From contig BGKB01000135.1 in the NCBI GenBank assembly GCA_003116975.1, forward strand, positions 1 to 64,000: a stretch of DNA of 64,000 bases, written 5' to 3'. Origin of the DNA: Aurantiochytrium sp. KH105. Taxonomy: Eukaryota; Sar; Bigyra; Thraustochytrida; Thraustochytriidae. The notes beneath the pieces were generated by a model. The model had not been told where the DNA came from, did no database searches, and saw only the letters and a list, made by a program, of their open reading frames with translations. Each line of letters starts with the position of its first letter. The stretch's first letter is position 1. A program made the position numbers and the translations under genes. Shown here one piece after another: positions 52,593 to 61,337 of the stretch.

Positions 52593-53030
52593 CGCCGGCG
52601 AGGTCTTTCCTTGAGAAGGGCCTCGTGCATCATCGACCGCCGCCGCCGCCGCCGCCGCCGCTGCTGCTGCTGCTGCTGTCCACTCGTGCGTGCGTGCGCG
52701 CGTGGGCTCGATCGAGCTCTGCTCCAGTTAGACGAATGGAATCACCTCGACTGCGAGCAAGCAAGCATCATCAAACCGCCGCCTCGGCTCGCCTGGCCTC
52801 CACCGCAGTTACAAGAGCGTTGTGCAAACCGCTGCTGTAGGAAACCGTCAGAACAACGCAAATTCGTAAATCCCTCGCTCGGCGACGGCGGGCGAGCGAG
52901 GGTGACGGTATTGCTCGATCGACGGCATTGCTCGATCGACGGGGAAAGACGCCAACGTCAAGCTTTGTGAACCTTGAGTGAGGTTTCGCGCTCGCGAAGG
53001 CCCTAGAGGAGGAGAAAGCATACGGATAAG
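52593..53030. promoter_or_regulatory. Divergent promoter region, LRR gene / CAP-domain gene
   Basis: 438 bases between two divergent ATGs, one of the shortest divergent spacers here. It holds a GCC/GCT trinucleotide array (52637-52678) and two copies of an ATTGCTCGATCGACGG segment, the second at 52928-52943. No TATA-like box is evident. The role as a shared promoter is inferred from gene orientation only. Confidence 0.45.
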
Positions 53031-53621
53031 ATGGGTTGCGTGCAGTCGAAGGAGGCGCAAGCCCTCGAGGCCAAAGCGAAGATGGCCGCTGTGCCTGGAC
53101 CTGCAAACGCAATAGCGCTTACTTCGAGCAACAAGGGCTTTGGCAGCAAGGCTGTTTTGCGAGGCAATCAGTGGGCTGTGGAAAACGTGGGCGATGGCCG
53201 TGTCGATGTAGCTGTGCAAAAGACTACGCACGTAGTGGCTGTGCGCGACTGCAAGGGCTCAGACATTTTCCTGAGTGGCAAGTGCGCCACGGTGCAGCTT
53301 GATAGCTCCAGTAGGGTCTCTTTGTATGTCGAAAATGTGATTGGCAACGTAGAAATTTCCAATTGCAAGTCCGTCAAGGTGTATGTGAACGGTGTTGTGC
53401 CATGCATTACCATTGACAAGTCGGATGGCGTTCTTGTGGAACTCAGTAAAGAATGCGCCAGCAATCCAAACTTCATGATAGTCGCAGCAAACTCCTCCGA
53501 AATGAACTGTGCCTTTGAGTTCAAGGGAGAAATGCGTGAGGTTCCTATTCCGGAGCAATTCGTGCACAAGCTTGTTGACAACAAGAAAGTCGAGACCAGT
53601 GTTTCTTCGCTCTACCACTGA
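53031..53621 (+). CDS. Minimal cyclase-associated protein (C-terminal domain) with N-myristoylation signal
   Basis: 196 residues. The N-terminus MGCVQSKEAQ has the Gly2 needed for N-myristoylation and a Cys3 that could be palmitoylated. Residues about 40-196 form the CAP C-terminal (CARP) beta-helix, which binds ADP-actin and promotes nucleotide exchange: WAVENVGDG, VAVRDCKGSDIFLSGKC, SSSRVSLYVENVIGNVEISNCKSVKVYVNG, VPCITIDKSDGV and the family-typical end PIPEQFVHKLVDNKKVETSVSSLYH. The helical-folded, proline-rich and WH2 parts of full CAP are absent. Short CAPs consisting of this domain are known in several protists, and lipid-modified N-termini have been reported for an apicomplexan CAP. 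The expected role is actin turnover near a membrane. A tubulin-cofactor-C-like relative is the alternative, but the PIPEQ end favours CAP. Confidence 0.88.
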   Translation: MGCVQSKEAQALEAKAKMAAVPGPANAIALTSSNKGFGSKAVLRGNQWAVENVGDGRVDVAVQKTTHVVAVRDCKGSDIFLSGKCATVQLDSSSRVSLYVENVIGNVEISNCKSVKVYVNGVVPCITIDKSDGVLVELSKECASNPNFMIVAANSSEMNCAFEFKGEMREVPIPEQFVHKLVDNKKVETSVSSLYH

Positions 53622-54259
53622 TGTTTTTCAAAAAAACACGTATGGCATCAACTAACCAAGTGCGAATACGGCAAATGACTTCGATCTGATTGTGAGGTTT
53701 CCTGTCGTTCGTATTTCGTACGCTCGAGAACCAATCCTTTCTCCCCTTCAGGATAAAAAGAATCTGATGTTAATGTTTTTCATGGGGGGAGGCCAACTAG
53801 CACCTTCGCTCTTTCAGGCAAAAGGTTCTGACCCTCAACGCGACGCAACAATGATGACGAAAAGGGGGGGGGGGGGGGGGGAAAGAGAGAGAGAGAGAGA
53901 GGAAGAAGTTGACCATCAAGATAGACCCAACAACGAACTCTCATCGCTTGACTGCGAAATGTCACCTTGATTTACTAGGCCTATTGTTCTCCTTCTGTTG
54001 GTCCCATCATCATTCTGATCGAGAAATAAAAATAAAAAGCTAGGTTTTTTGACCCAACAAAGCGAAACAAAGATAGATCGATTGGGGATTGATTTGGCCG
54101 GCGGGGGGAGTAGAGTTCCCTCCCTCCTCCTCGCTTTCCGTCGGTTCGCCCAACGGAGTGCAGCGTCGTGCGGTGCCGGGGCGCAGACACGAGACGCGTC
54201 TCTCCGCTACGCCGTTCTGGCGCTGCGCGCTCTACACAAGCAGAGTGTAGTCGCACGAG
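53622..54259. other. Spacer with poly-G and GA repeats
   Basis: 638 bases between two plus-strand genes. It contains a run of 18 G (53864-53881) followed by a GA array (53885-53902) and an A/T-rich patch near 54020-54060. Short open frames here are not convincing. Confidence 0.5.
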
Positions 54260-55690
54260 ATGAAGAAGTCAGCAGCCGCCGCCGCTGGCAACGACGAGGA
54301 CGCGGACCTGCGCGCTGTCGCGGTCCGCCTGTGCAGGCACCTCGCAGCTCGAGACCTGATAGAGACTCTCCAAAGTCAAGTCGCCGCGCAGCGCACGCGA
54401 CCGCTCGAGGAAATTCACGAGGACAATGACCTCGATCATCGCGGAACCACAGGGGGCGATGTCGGCTTGACGGCAGCTGCATCGGCTGCGCCGAGCACAG
54501 CTACGCATGGCGCGAGACGAAGGCGGTCAGCAGAGGCCGTGCACTGTGTCGACGTTCTGGGCCGCGATGCTAATACAGACCATAGCCAATTTGACGAGAT
54601 GCTTCCGCAATTCTCCACCGAGACGATCATGGAGGCGCTCGAAATTGCGTGCTCTCGTCTCGAAATCGTACCAGCAAGCATGCGGCGTCAACTCGTTGAG
54701 CGTTACGAATTGATTGCCGGCGTTGCCGCATCGTCAAATTCAGAAGTGTATGCCAAGCTGCTTCCTGTGCTCTGGCACATGCCAGAGACCCAGCGTCCCG
54801 TCTTTGGTGCACTTTGTGCGATGCTGCGCTCATGCCGAGACGCGGGACGTGAGTTGGCCGCCGAGTGGGCTGGGCGGTTTTTGATTCTCGACATGTATCA
54901 ATCTGAAGCTGTAGTCTCTTTTCGTAGCGTGCGCGTTGCACGAGACCTCATGCGAGTCATAATCGACCGCCACGAGATTGAGGCCGAGGAGGGTGCTCTT
55001 CTATCTAGCCCGCGCGCCTCTGCGGCCCCTTTTCCCTATCCAGCCGACTCCACGGAATCTTCAGGAAAGGGTTCGCGCAAAGACAAGAGCAACGATTCGA
55101 GCAAGAAAAAATCGGGAAGTGGCTGGTTTGCCTCTTTACGAGGCAAACTAGGACGCGGTCGGGGTAGCAGTAATCCGAATTCGGCGTCGGCCTCCGCAGG
55201 AGCGGCTTCTACCTCCGCTGCAGCTTCTGCATCTGCCTCTGCATTTCCGAGGAACACTTCTTTGCATGCTCCCCCGGAAATCTTTCCACAAACGCACAGA
55301 CTCAGCGCTGCAGATCACGCGGCACTCTTGACCAAGACGGCGCAGACTCCTACAGCACTTGCTGAACGATATGGCCGGGCACCTCCTCCACCACCACCTC
55401 AAGCATCGCCGTCAACAGCACCAAAGCTGACCACAACCCGTCGCCGACACTCTTCTCTCGATCCCAGGCACTCCTCGGAGACTGCAACATATGCGCAAGG
55501 CGCAAAGGATCAGCAGCAGAATCTCTCTGACAATCAAGAAAACCGCGAAGTTCGAATGACAAAGACGTCCGGCCGGAAAGGTGTTTCGGGCGATGACTCG
55601 GAACGCAGACGGTCGCTCTCTCACTCAGATGTCGACAAGATTCAGGATCAGGTCCGCGATCTGAGCAGCTCCGAGCTTTCCATATTGTAG
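54260..55690 (+). CDS. Hypothetical protein with a helical domain, weakly RhoGAP-like
   Basis: 476 residues from the ATG at 54260. Residues about 115-240 are a compact, conserved-looking helical domain (MLPQFSTETIMEALEIACSRLEIV, SSNSEVYAKLLPVLWHMPETQRPVFGALCAMLRSCRDAG, VVSFRSVRVARDLMRVIIDRHE). The pattern of helices, with a 'leaving the inhibitory helix, P-x-x-x-R-x-x-x-x-x-L' feel, recalls the second half of RhoGAP domains, but the arginine finger and the N-P-A-x-x-F-x-P-x-L element are not visible, so this is only a suggestion. Residues 265-476 are low complexity: Ser/Lys, an Ala/Ser run, a Pro-rich stretch (APPPPPPQASP) and a basic/serine tail, probably disordered. No confident family assignment. 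Confidence 0.65.
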   Translation: MKKSAAAAAGNDEDADLRAVAVRLCRHLAARDLIETLQSQVAAQRTRPLEEIHEDNDLDHRGTTGGDVGLTAAASAAPSTATHGARRRRSAEAVHCVDVLGRDANTDHSQFDEMLPQFSTETIMEALEIACSRLEIVPASMRRQLVERYELIAGVAASSNSEVYAKLLPVLWHMPETQRPVFGALCAMLRSCRDAGRELAAEWAGRFLILDMYQSEAVVSFRSVRVARDLMRVIIDRHEIEAEEGALLSSPRASAAPFPYPADSTESSGKGSRKDKSNDSSKKKSGSGWFASLRGKLGRGRGSSNPNSASASAGAASTSAAASASASAFPRNTSLHAPPEIFPQTHRLSAADHAALLTKTAQTPTALAERYGRAPPPPPPQASPSTAPKLTTTRRRHSSLDPRHSSETATYAQGAKDQQQNLSDNQENREVRMTKTSGRKGVSGDDSERRRSLSHSDVDKIQDQVRDLSSSELSIL

Positions 55691-56147
55691 TACTATGACG
55701 TCGCGAGAATGCGCGTGGCAAAGGCGCATTTAATGCGAGTAAATAAATCAGAAGATGACAAAAATTCTCTACTCTCGCAAAGACGAGCAGCCAAGCACCT
55801 GGTTCCTCACTTCCTCGTCCACCTTTTGCTGTAGTTGTAGACTGAACCCACTGCAGAAGCAAAGACGGACCTCTCCTCTTGCCGCGGCTGTCGGTCAATC
55901 TACACCATCCACGGTCTTCAAAAAAAAAAAAACACAACAAAAAATGGGTTGCGCACGGCACCGCACCACCACCAACATCAGCAAGTAAGCAGCAACAGAC
56001 CTCATTGACAAGGAAAGAAACTACAAAGCTCGTTCGTTGCGCACGACAGAGGTAGCGGGGGAAAGGGCACGAGCACGAGCACGAGCTCGCGACAACCTCG
56101 TCGCTTTCTCTTGTCCGATTGTCAAAAATAAAAGAGGAATAATAATA
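55691..56147. other. Spacer with poly-A tract
   Basis: 457 bases between two plus-strand genes, containing a run of 12 A (about 55920-55932), a GAGCAC/CGAGCA repeat (56070-56088) and an AAT repeat (56138-56148) that runs into the next ATG. Confidence 0.5.
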
Positions 56148-57686
56148 ATGGCGCCCGTGGCGAAGCTACTGGGCTTGCCCACCAAGCAGCTCATTCTCGC
56201 GCCCATGGTGGACGCCAGCGAGCTCGCTTTCCGGGCGTTGTGCCGGCGGTACGGGACGAAACTGTGCTGGTCGCCGATGCTCCATGCGCGAATCTTTTGC
56301 GAAAATGAGCTGTACCGAGCCGAAAAGTTCACCACCGACGAGGGCGATCGTCCCTTGGTGGTCCAGTTCTGCGGCCACGACAAGGACATTTTGTTGCAGG
56401 CTGCCAAGTTGGTCGAAGGGCAATGCGACTGCATCGACCTCAATCTTGGGTGCCCGCAAGACATTGCACGCCGCGGCCGATACGGCGCCTTTCTCATGGA
56501 AGAGGTCGAACTTCTCGAGGAGATCGTCTCGCACCTTTCCGCAAACTTGACCGTGCCAGTCTCGTGCAAAATCCGTATTTTCCCTGAAGAAGCGCGCACA
56601 CTAGATCTCGCCCGCCGTCTTGAGGCCAGCGGCTGCTCGCTTCTCACCGTGCACGGCCGAACAAAGGAACAAAACAAGGAGGATCGGGGAGACTCGGACT
56701 GGGCGGTCATTCGCAAAGTCAAAGAAACGCTGCGCATCCCTGTCTTGGCAAATGGAAGTATCGGGCGACGCAAGGATATTCAAGCTTGTCTCGAGGCGAC
56801 GGGGGCCGATGGCGTCATGTCTGCCGAGGGTCTTCTCGAGAACCCCGCGCTCGGTCTTGCCCCGGAAGAGCGCATGCCCGAGCCCGTACAGCTGGCCAAG
56901 GAGTACCTTGAACTCGCCGAAAAGTATGGCGAAGGAACGAAGATCGTACGAGGCCATCTGTTCAAGATTCTTCACGGTACATTCGAAGTGCACAAGGATC
57001 TGCGCGAGGCTTTCGCCAGTCAAGGCGCCACGGAAGGCTGGCTCGAGTTTTACAAGAAGTTGGTCGATCAAATTGAGACTCTTCACTCTGGTGCGGACGC
57101 CTGCAAGGAAATTCGCTGCCGAACGCAGCAGGACGGTTACGGTCCGGCCTACGACCGCCACACGCGTCGCAACGCAGACTTGTTTCACAAGGACTCGCGC
57201 ACCGGAGAAGTCGTTGCACGCGGCGTATCGAATGGGATTCGTAGGGAAGTTGCACTTGAACGCATGTTGCGGCGACTTCGTCGTCGTCAGGGCAAGCTCA
57301 CGAGCGAAATTGGATGGATGCGGCGCAAGTGCCAGCACGGCGGCTTGTCGCAGGAAGTTCTGGACACCCGCGAAAAGGAGATCAACGAGCTTTGCGCCTC
57401 GCTTGCTTCGACGATCAAAGCGCTGGAAAGACTCAACCCAGACGCGGAGGATATTGAAGCTCGTATCGCCGAGGTTACCGACGCCTACGAAAAACGTGCA
57501 TTTCAGGACCTGGAGACACGAGGTCTCTTGCCCAAGAAGAAATCCGGAGCTGCCACTTCCCAACACAAGGGAGATCCCACTGCACCTTTTGCAAAGAGGA
57601 CCTCGTCCGGGTCTACACAGGCGGAGAAAGGCTTGACTAATGACGTTGACACGGCAAAGCGACCGCGCACTGAAGAGCAAGCATGA
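56148..57686 (+). CDS. DUS1: tRNA-dihydrouridine synthase 1 (tRNA U16/U17)
   Basis: 512 residues from the ATG at 56148; the frame is open upstream but the added residues are Arg/Ala repeats. The enzyme uses FMN and NADPH to reduce uridine to dihydrouridine in the D-loop of tRNA; Dus1 modifies positions 16 and 17. Visible signatures: LILAPMVDASELAFR (FMN barrel start), SPMLHARIF, VVQFCGHD, the catalytic motif DLNLGCPQDIARRGRYGAFLM with Cys102, SCKIRIF (Lys of the active site), TVHGRTKEQ and LANGSIG. DUS1-type features are the NLGCPQ-x-IA-x-x-G-x-YG run and no zinc-finger or dsRBD extension. Residues after about 330 form a basic, helical C-terminal extension (RRLRRRQGKLTSEIGWMRRKC) that may help bind tRNA. 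Confidence 0.95.
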   Translation: MAPVAKLLGLPTKQLILAPMVDASELAFRALCRRYGTKLCWSPMLHARIFCENELYRAEKFTTDEGDRPLVVQFCGHDKDILLQAAKLVEGQCDCIDLNLGCPQDIARRGRYGAFLMEEVELLEEIVSHLSANLTVPVSCKIRIFPEEARTLDLARRLEASGCSLLTVHGRTKEQNKEDRGDSDWAVIRKVKETLRIPVLANGSIGRRKDIQACLEATGADGVMSAEGLLENPALGLAPEERMPEPVQLAKEYLELAEKYGEGTKIVRGHLFKILHGTFEVHKDLREAFASQGATEGWLEFYKKLVDQIETLHSGADACKEIRCRTQQDGYGPAYDRHTRRNADLFHKDSRTGEVVARGVSNGIRREVALERMLRRLRRRQGKLTSEIGWMRRKCQHGGLSQEVLDTREKEINELCASLASTIKALERLNPDAEDIEARIAEVTDAYEKRAFQDLETRGLLPKKKSGAATSQHKGDPTAPFAKRTSSGSTQAEKGLTNDVDTAKRPRTEEQA

Positions 57687-58889
57687 TGGAAAGGCACGTT
57701 CGAACACGGTCGTCACGCCGCCCGCACTCATTTTTTTCACCAACAAGCGAGCGAACGGTAGTTTGCTATGAAGAGGAACACGAAGCTTGTTTTTTGATGG
57801 AATGTTTTGCGCACAAGCTACTGATACCTTTCCGTGGTGAGCCAGATGATTTTTTGTTCTTCGCCTGGCTGTCTCAAAGGCAAGCCAGCGCGCAACAAAC
57901 AGCCCGTGAAGTCTTCTCGAAACGGAGCCTTTGAATTTTTGCATTGCGCCATCATCGATGGCGTGACATCTTCTTCCCAGTACACGAAACCCAAGAGCGC
58001 ACAGCTCGAACGTCAGACGGCATAGTTGTCCGTAGTCAAGGGGAATCTCACAAGAATTTTTACGACGACGAGCTTGGAGGGTGTTCAACGTTAGCATCGA
58101 AAGCTGCGGACGCAGAGGCTCGGAAACGCGCAGACCATGGCCACACTTGCATTTGGTCCTAGCTTGGCAGCGTGTTGCTTGCTGCCGCGCAGAATTGGGC
58201 GGTTCAAACACGTATCACTGCCGAGGAGAATATTCAACATACCAAGCTTTTCTCATAGGCTTAATTGTGAAGGCGTCGAAATGTTAAAAAGAGAACGTCG
58301 AACATCAAATGGGCCTCGCAAAAGAGGATGCCGGAAGAATGTATTTTTAATTTAAAAAATTGACGCGCTGCAATGAACAGGGCATTGCTGTTGTTGACAG
58401 GCAATCCGAGTGAACTGACATTCGAGAAAATAAGGTGATGACGAGATGCACATCAATGCCTCAGGCTTGGCAAGGATCGAGTTCGCCCTGTACAGCCAGC
58501 GAATCATGGTTTAAATGCGGGCCCATTATTTCTCCCCTCCAGGACAAAGCAGCCTTGTTGACGTTCCTGAGCTTTTGAAGAAAATTGGTAGTGGTGCGCC
58601 TTTGCTTATTCACGTGATAACTTTCCTTGTCAAACTCGGAAAAATAAGAGGATACATCAGTGTCTTCGGCATCCACTCGCTCAGTGCTTGATTCATTTGC
58701 TTCGCTTGTAAACTAGACTTTTGGAAAAAGCAATTGAATTTAATGATTATAAAAGAACTCCTTCACCCGCGTCTCCCGCCCTGGCATCGAAGTTGCTACA
58801 TCGCACATCTGTCGTCGTTTGTAAAGGGTTCAAATTACAAATCTCACTGTAAAGCAACACAGTGATACACGGACCCCCGATACTCACTG
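57687..58889. other. 1.2 kb convergent spacer
   Basis: Between two convergent genes. The first part is ordinary 3' flank. On the minus strand at 58461-58709 an open stretch without a leading ATG reads as a natural-looking acidic then basic peptide (DTDVSSYFSEFDKESYHVNK) that stops at 58461. It is preceded in its reading direction by a pyrimidine-rich run and TAG, which could be a splice acceptor. It is not annotated as a gene. Confidence 0.4.
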
Positions 58890-60563
58890 TCAGTGGGCAT
58901 CCTGTCGCGCCTCGGACTGTCGCTCGAGCAATTTTGCGCGTAAGGCTTGAAAGCGCTGGGCACACTCTTTGGCGGTACGCCCTGGCACACCTGCAGCAAT
59001 ACTTTGCCATTTCTCCTTGTTATCCGGCACCTTGGCAAAACGCGTGAGCCCTGACTCCAAATTTGCCTGCTCGGACTGAGTCCAAGCATCCGCTGCATTG
59101 CTTCCTACGATTTGAGCGCTTTCTGCAGTGTCGTGGCCAACGACCGAGACATTTGACTGGTCGCCTCTTGCGAGGCCCGCGGCGGTTTTCATGTGGGCCC
59201 TCTTAATTTTCGCTGCCTGAGTGGCGCACTCGTGCTCTGAGCGCGGCGTTTTTGTCCGGCTCGTGGAATTCACCATGTTGCTCACGGTGACCCACCGATT
59301 TCTTGTGCCGCCGGGGTACTTTGCGATGGCCTTGGCTAAGATGGCAAGCTCGTCCTCTGTCCACGGAATGGAGCCGCCACCGCTACCGACATTTGCGCCT
59401 GATGCTGATGAAGGCAAAGTCGATGACGATAACCCTTCCAATTCGCGTTCTCGAGCTTGATATGCCTTGCGCGCCTGCTTTCGCACAGTGACGATAAGGT
59501 TGTCCAGTTCGCCATCCGAGAGATTTCCGTCCTGACGGGCTTGAAGTCTCTCTTGAAAGCTCTCAAGCGTCTTCACAGCACATTGCGGACTCGTACTGAG
59601 ATACCTCAGGTCATCTTTGGAAAAGTCTTCGAGCTGCGCGGACGCGGCGAGGTCCACCAAAGTGTTGGAGAAACGCTTACGCTCTTTGCGTTCTGCGACA
59701 ACTGCAGCCTCGGCCAGTTCTTGTTTGTGTTGCGCTTGTCGCTCTTGTTCTCGTTCTCGCTCGTCCCTGGCCTCGCGTGCGCGACGCGCTTCTTCTGCGC
59801 GTTGCTGAGCTTCTTTGCGTTTCTCGCTCGCCTGTCGAGCTCGTTGTGCAGCCTCCTCGGCCTCTTGCTCGTGAATGCGAAATTCTTCTCGTTTGGCAGC
59901 GCGCCGCTCGCGCCACCGTTGCGGAAGGCGAGAGATTTCTCGTGCCAGTGAAAAGACAAAAAGGTCCATGAATCGAGGCTTGGGAAAAATACCCTGCTCA
60001 TCGAGCAATTGCAGAGCCTGACGTCGCAAGTGCGCTTCGCTTGGACCCGTTAGTGTTGGTTTTCGCTTCCGCTTGGAGGTCGTTGTATCTTGGTTTGTGT
60101 CAGTCATGAGTTGCTGCACCTGCGCGTCGACAAGAGGGAGACGTGCGGCAGTGCGTTGATATCGCTCCCATAGCCAAACATAATGTAAGCCAGACAGTAA
60201 AAGTACAAGTCCCGTGGCCACGGCTCGGAGGTCAGTTTGCGCACGGTAGTATCGAAAGGAGTTATACAGGTGCTCTTCGGGGTGCGCCAGAAAGTAGTCG
60301 TAGTCCGCTCGCCGTGACTCGTCGCCGAGCACTTCATTTGCGGCAGCAATCTGAACAAAGAGTGCCTCGTCGCCGCCTTCACGGTCGGGATGGTGCACTA
60401 GGCTGAGCTTGCGGTAAGCTCGCTTGATATCTTGCTGAGAGGCCGACGCGTCGAGCCCAAGAATGGCATAACAGCTGTTTTCGCCGCAATATAAATCTTT
60501 TTGCGCAGCCACCACGTTGAAGAGCACGAGGACCAGGAGTGCACGGACGGCCTGCCAAGGCAT
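58890..60563 (-). CDS. ER J-domain protein, DNAJC25-like N-terminus plus two SANT domains
   Basis: 557 residues. Residues 1-20 are a signal peptide (MPWQAVRALLVLVLFNVVAA). Residues 30-95 are a J domain with the HPD tripeptide at 58-60 and DESRRADYDYFLAHPEEHLYNSFRYYRA, an ending characteristic of DNAJC25. A transmembrane helix at 114-132 follows, and PKPRFMDLFVFSLAREI echoes a later DNAJC25 segment. A long Arg/Glu/Ala helix (about 215-300) precedes two SANT/Myb-like domains at about 380-440 (PWTEDELAILAKAIAKYPGG, RWVTVSNMV) and 490-545 (WTQSEQANLESGLTRF, KWQSIAAGVPGRTAKECAQRF). This layout (lumenal J domain, one TM, cytosolic SANT pair) matches DNAJC1/ERdj1, which recruits BiP at the translocon and touches ribosomes. 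It is likely an ER Hsp70 co-chaperone. Confidence 0.9.
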   Translation of the reverse strand: MPWQAVRALLVLVLFNVVAAQKDLYCGENSCYAILGLDASASQQDIKRAYRKLSLVHHPDREGGDEALFVQIAAANEVLGDESRRADYDYFLAHPEEHLYNSFRYYRAQTDLRAVATGLVLLLSGLHYVWLWERYQRTAARLPLVDAQVQQLMTDTNQDTTTSKRKRKPTLTGPSEAHLRRQALQLLDEQGIFPKPRFMDLFVFSLAREISRLPQRWRERRAAKREEFRIHEQEAEEAAQRARQASEKRKEAQQRAEEARRAREARDEREREQERQAQHKQELAEAAVVAERKERKRFSNTLVDLAASAQLEDFSKDDLRYLSTSPQCAVKTLESFQERLQARQDGNLSDGELDNLIVTVRKQARKAYQARERELEGLSSSTLPSSASGANVGSGGGSIPWTEDELAILAKAIAKYPGGTRNRWVTVSNMVNSTSRTKTPRSEHECATQAAKIKRAHMKTAAGLARGDQSNVSVVGHDTAESAQIVGSNAADAWTQSEQANLESGLTRFAKVPDNKEKWQSIAAGVPGRTAKECAQRFQALRAKLLERQSEARQDAH

Positions 60564-61337
60564 CCTCTTCCTCGTCGCCGGTTAAGGCGTGCCGCCGCAG
60601 GCGCCGCACGTGTTGTTTGCTGGCCCTGCGCGTGCCACAGTTCCGAGGGGCTCGACTGGCCTGAAGGTTCGCAATCGTGAAAACTTTTTTTTAATAAAAG
60701 CATGTTTACAATATTGTATACAATGTATCCGTTGCGGTCCGGCGAACGAGCCCCTTCGAGGTCTCCATCCTTTCAGAGGCTAAAACGATTTTCTTCCTCT
60801 TAGCCCTCCGCATGATTCCGAAATTGAACGAATCAACGATGCATCAAGTCTTCGGGATATTTGAAGGACGGGATGTAGGTCCTTTTTTGATCATGTAGAA
60901 ATCTAGTGAGCTAGCTGAGGTTAACCTTTCTGGTACTACCTGTCCCGGATTCACGGACACGGAGGACACGAATCGTCCGTTTCCGCACGACACAGCGATT
61001 AGAATGTCCGAAGAGTTGTGAAGTTAACTTCCAAAATGCGTGCACAAGCGGGCACAAACCTCTCTCCTCCGCAAAGACAGCTAGCGAGCCAAAGGCTACT
61101 ACACAGGTTTTCTGTCTGCGGTACGCACGGTTGCAAGTTGCAAAGTCATTCAACGGACAGATTAGTGGTGGAAGACGCCTGCGACATCAGCGAGAGATGC
61201 GGCACCTTGCGTAAGCGGCGTGGTCAAGATTGCCAATCCAGTGTTGCGCATGGAACCAACCAGAAAGGACACCAAATCGGAAGAGCGAGAAAGAGGATGT
61301 ACAAAGGCAAGCATTAACGATTCGCGCATTTCCAAAG
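60564..61337. other. Divergent promoter region, J-protein / ankyrin gene
   Basis: 774 bases between divergent ATGs. A/T-rich patches occur near 60685-60725. The ankyrin reading frame is open back to 61230 but only through non-ATG codons. No gene is seen. Confidence 0.5.

Noticed and set aside
56601-58211. A 536-residue minus-strand open frame
   Set aside because: It is antisense to the well-supported DUS1 gene and shows no domain; it is a shadow of GC-biased codon use.
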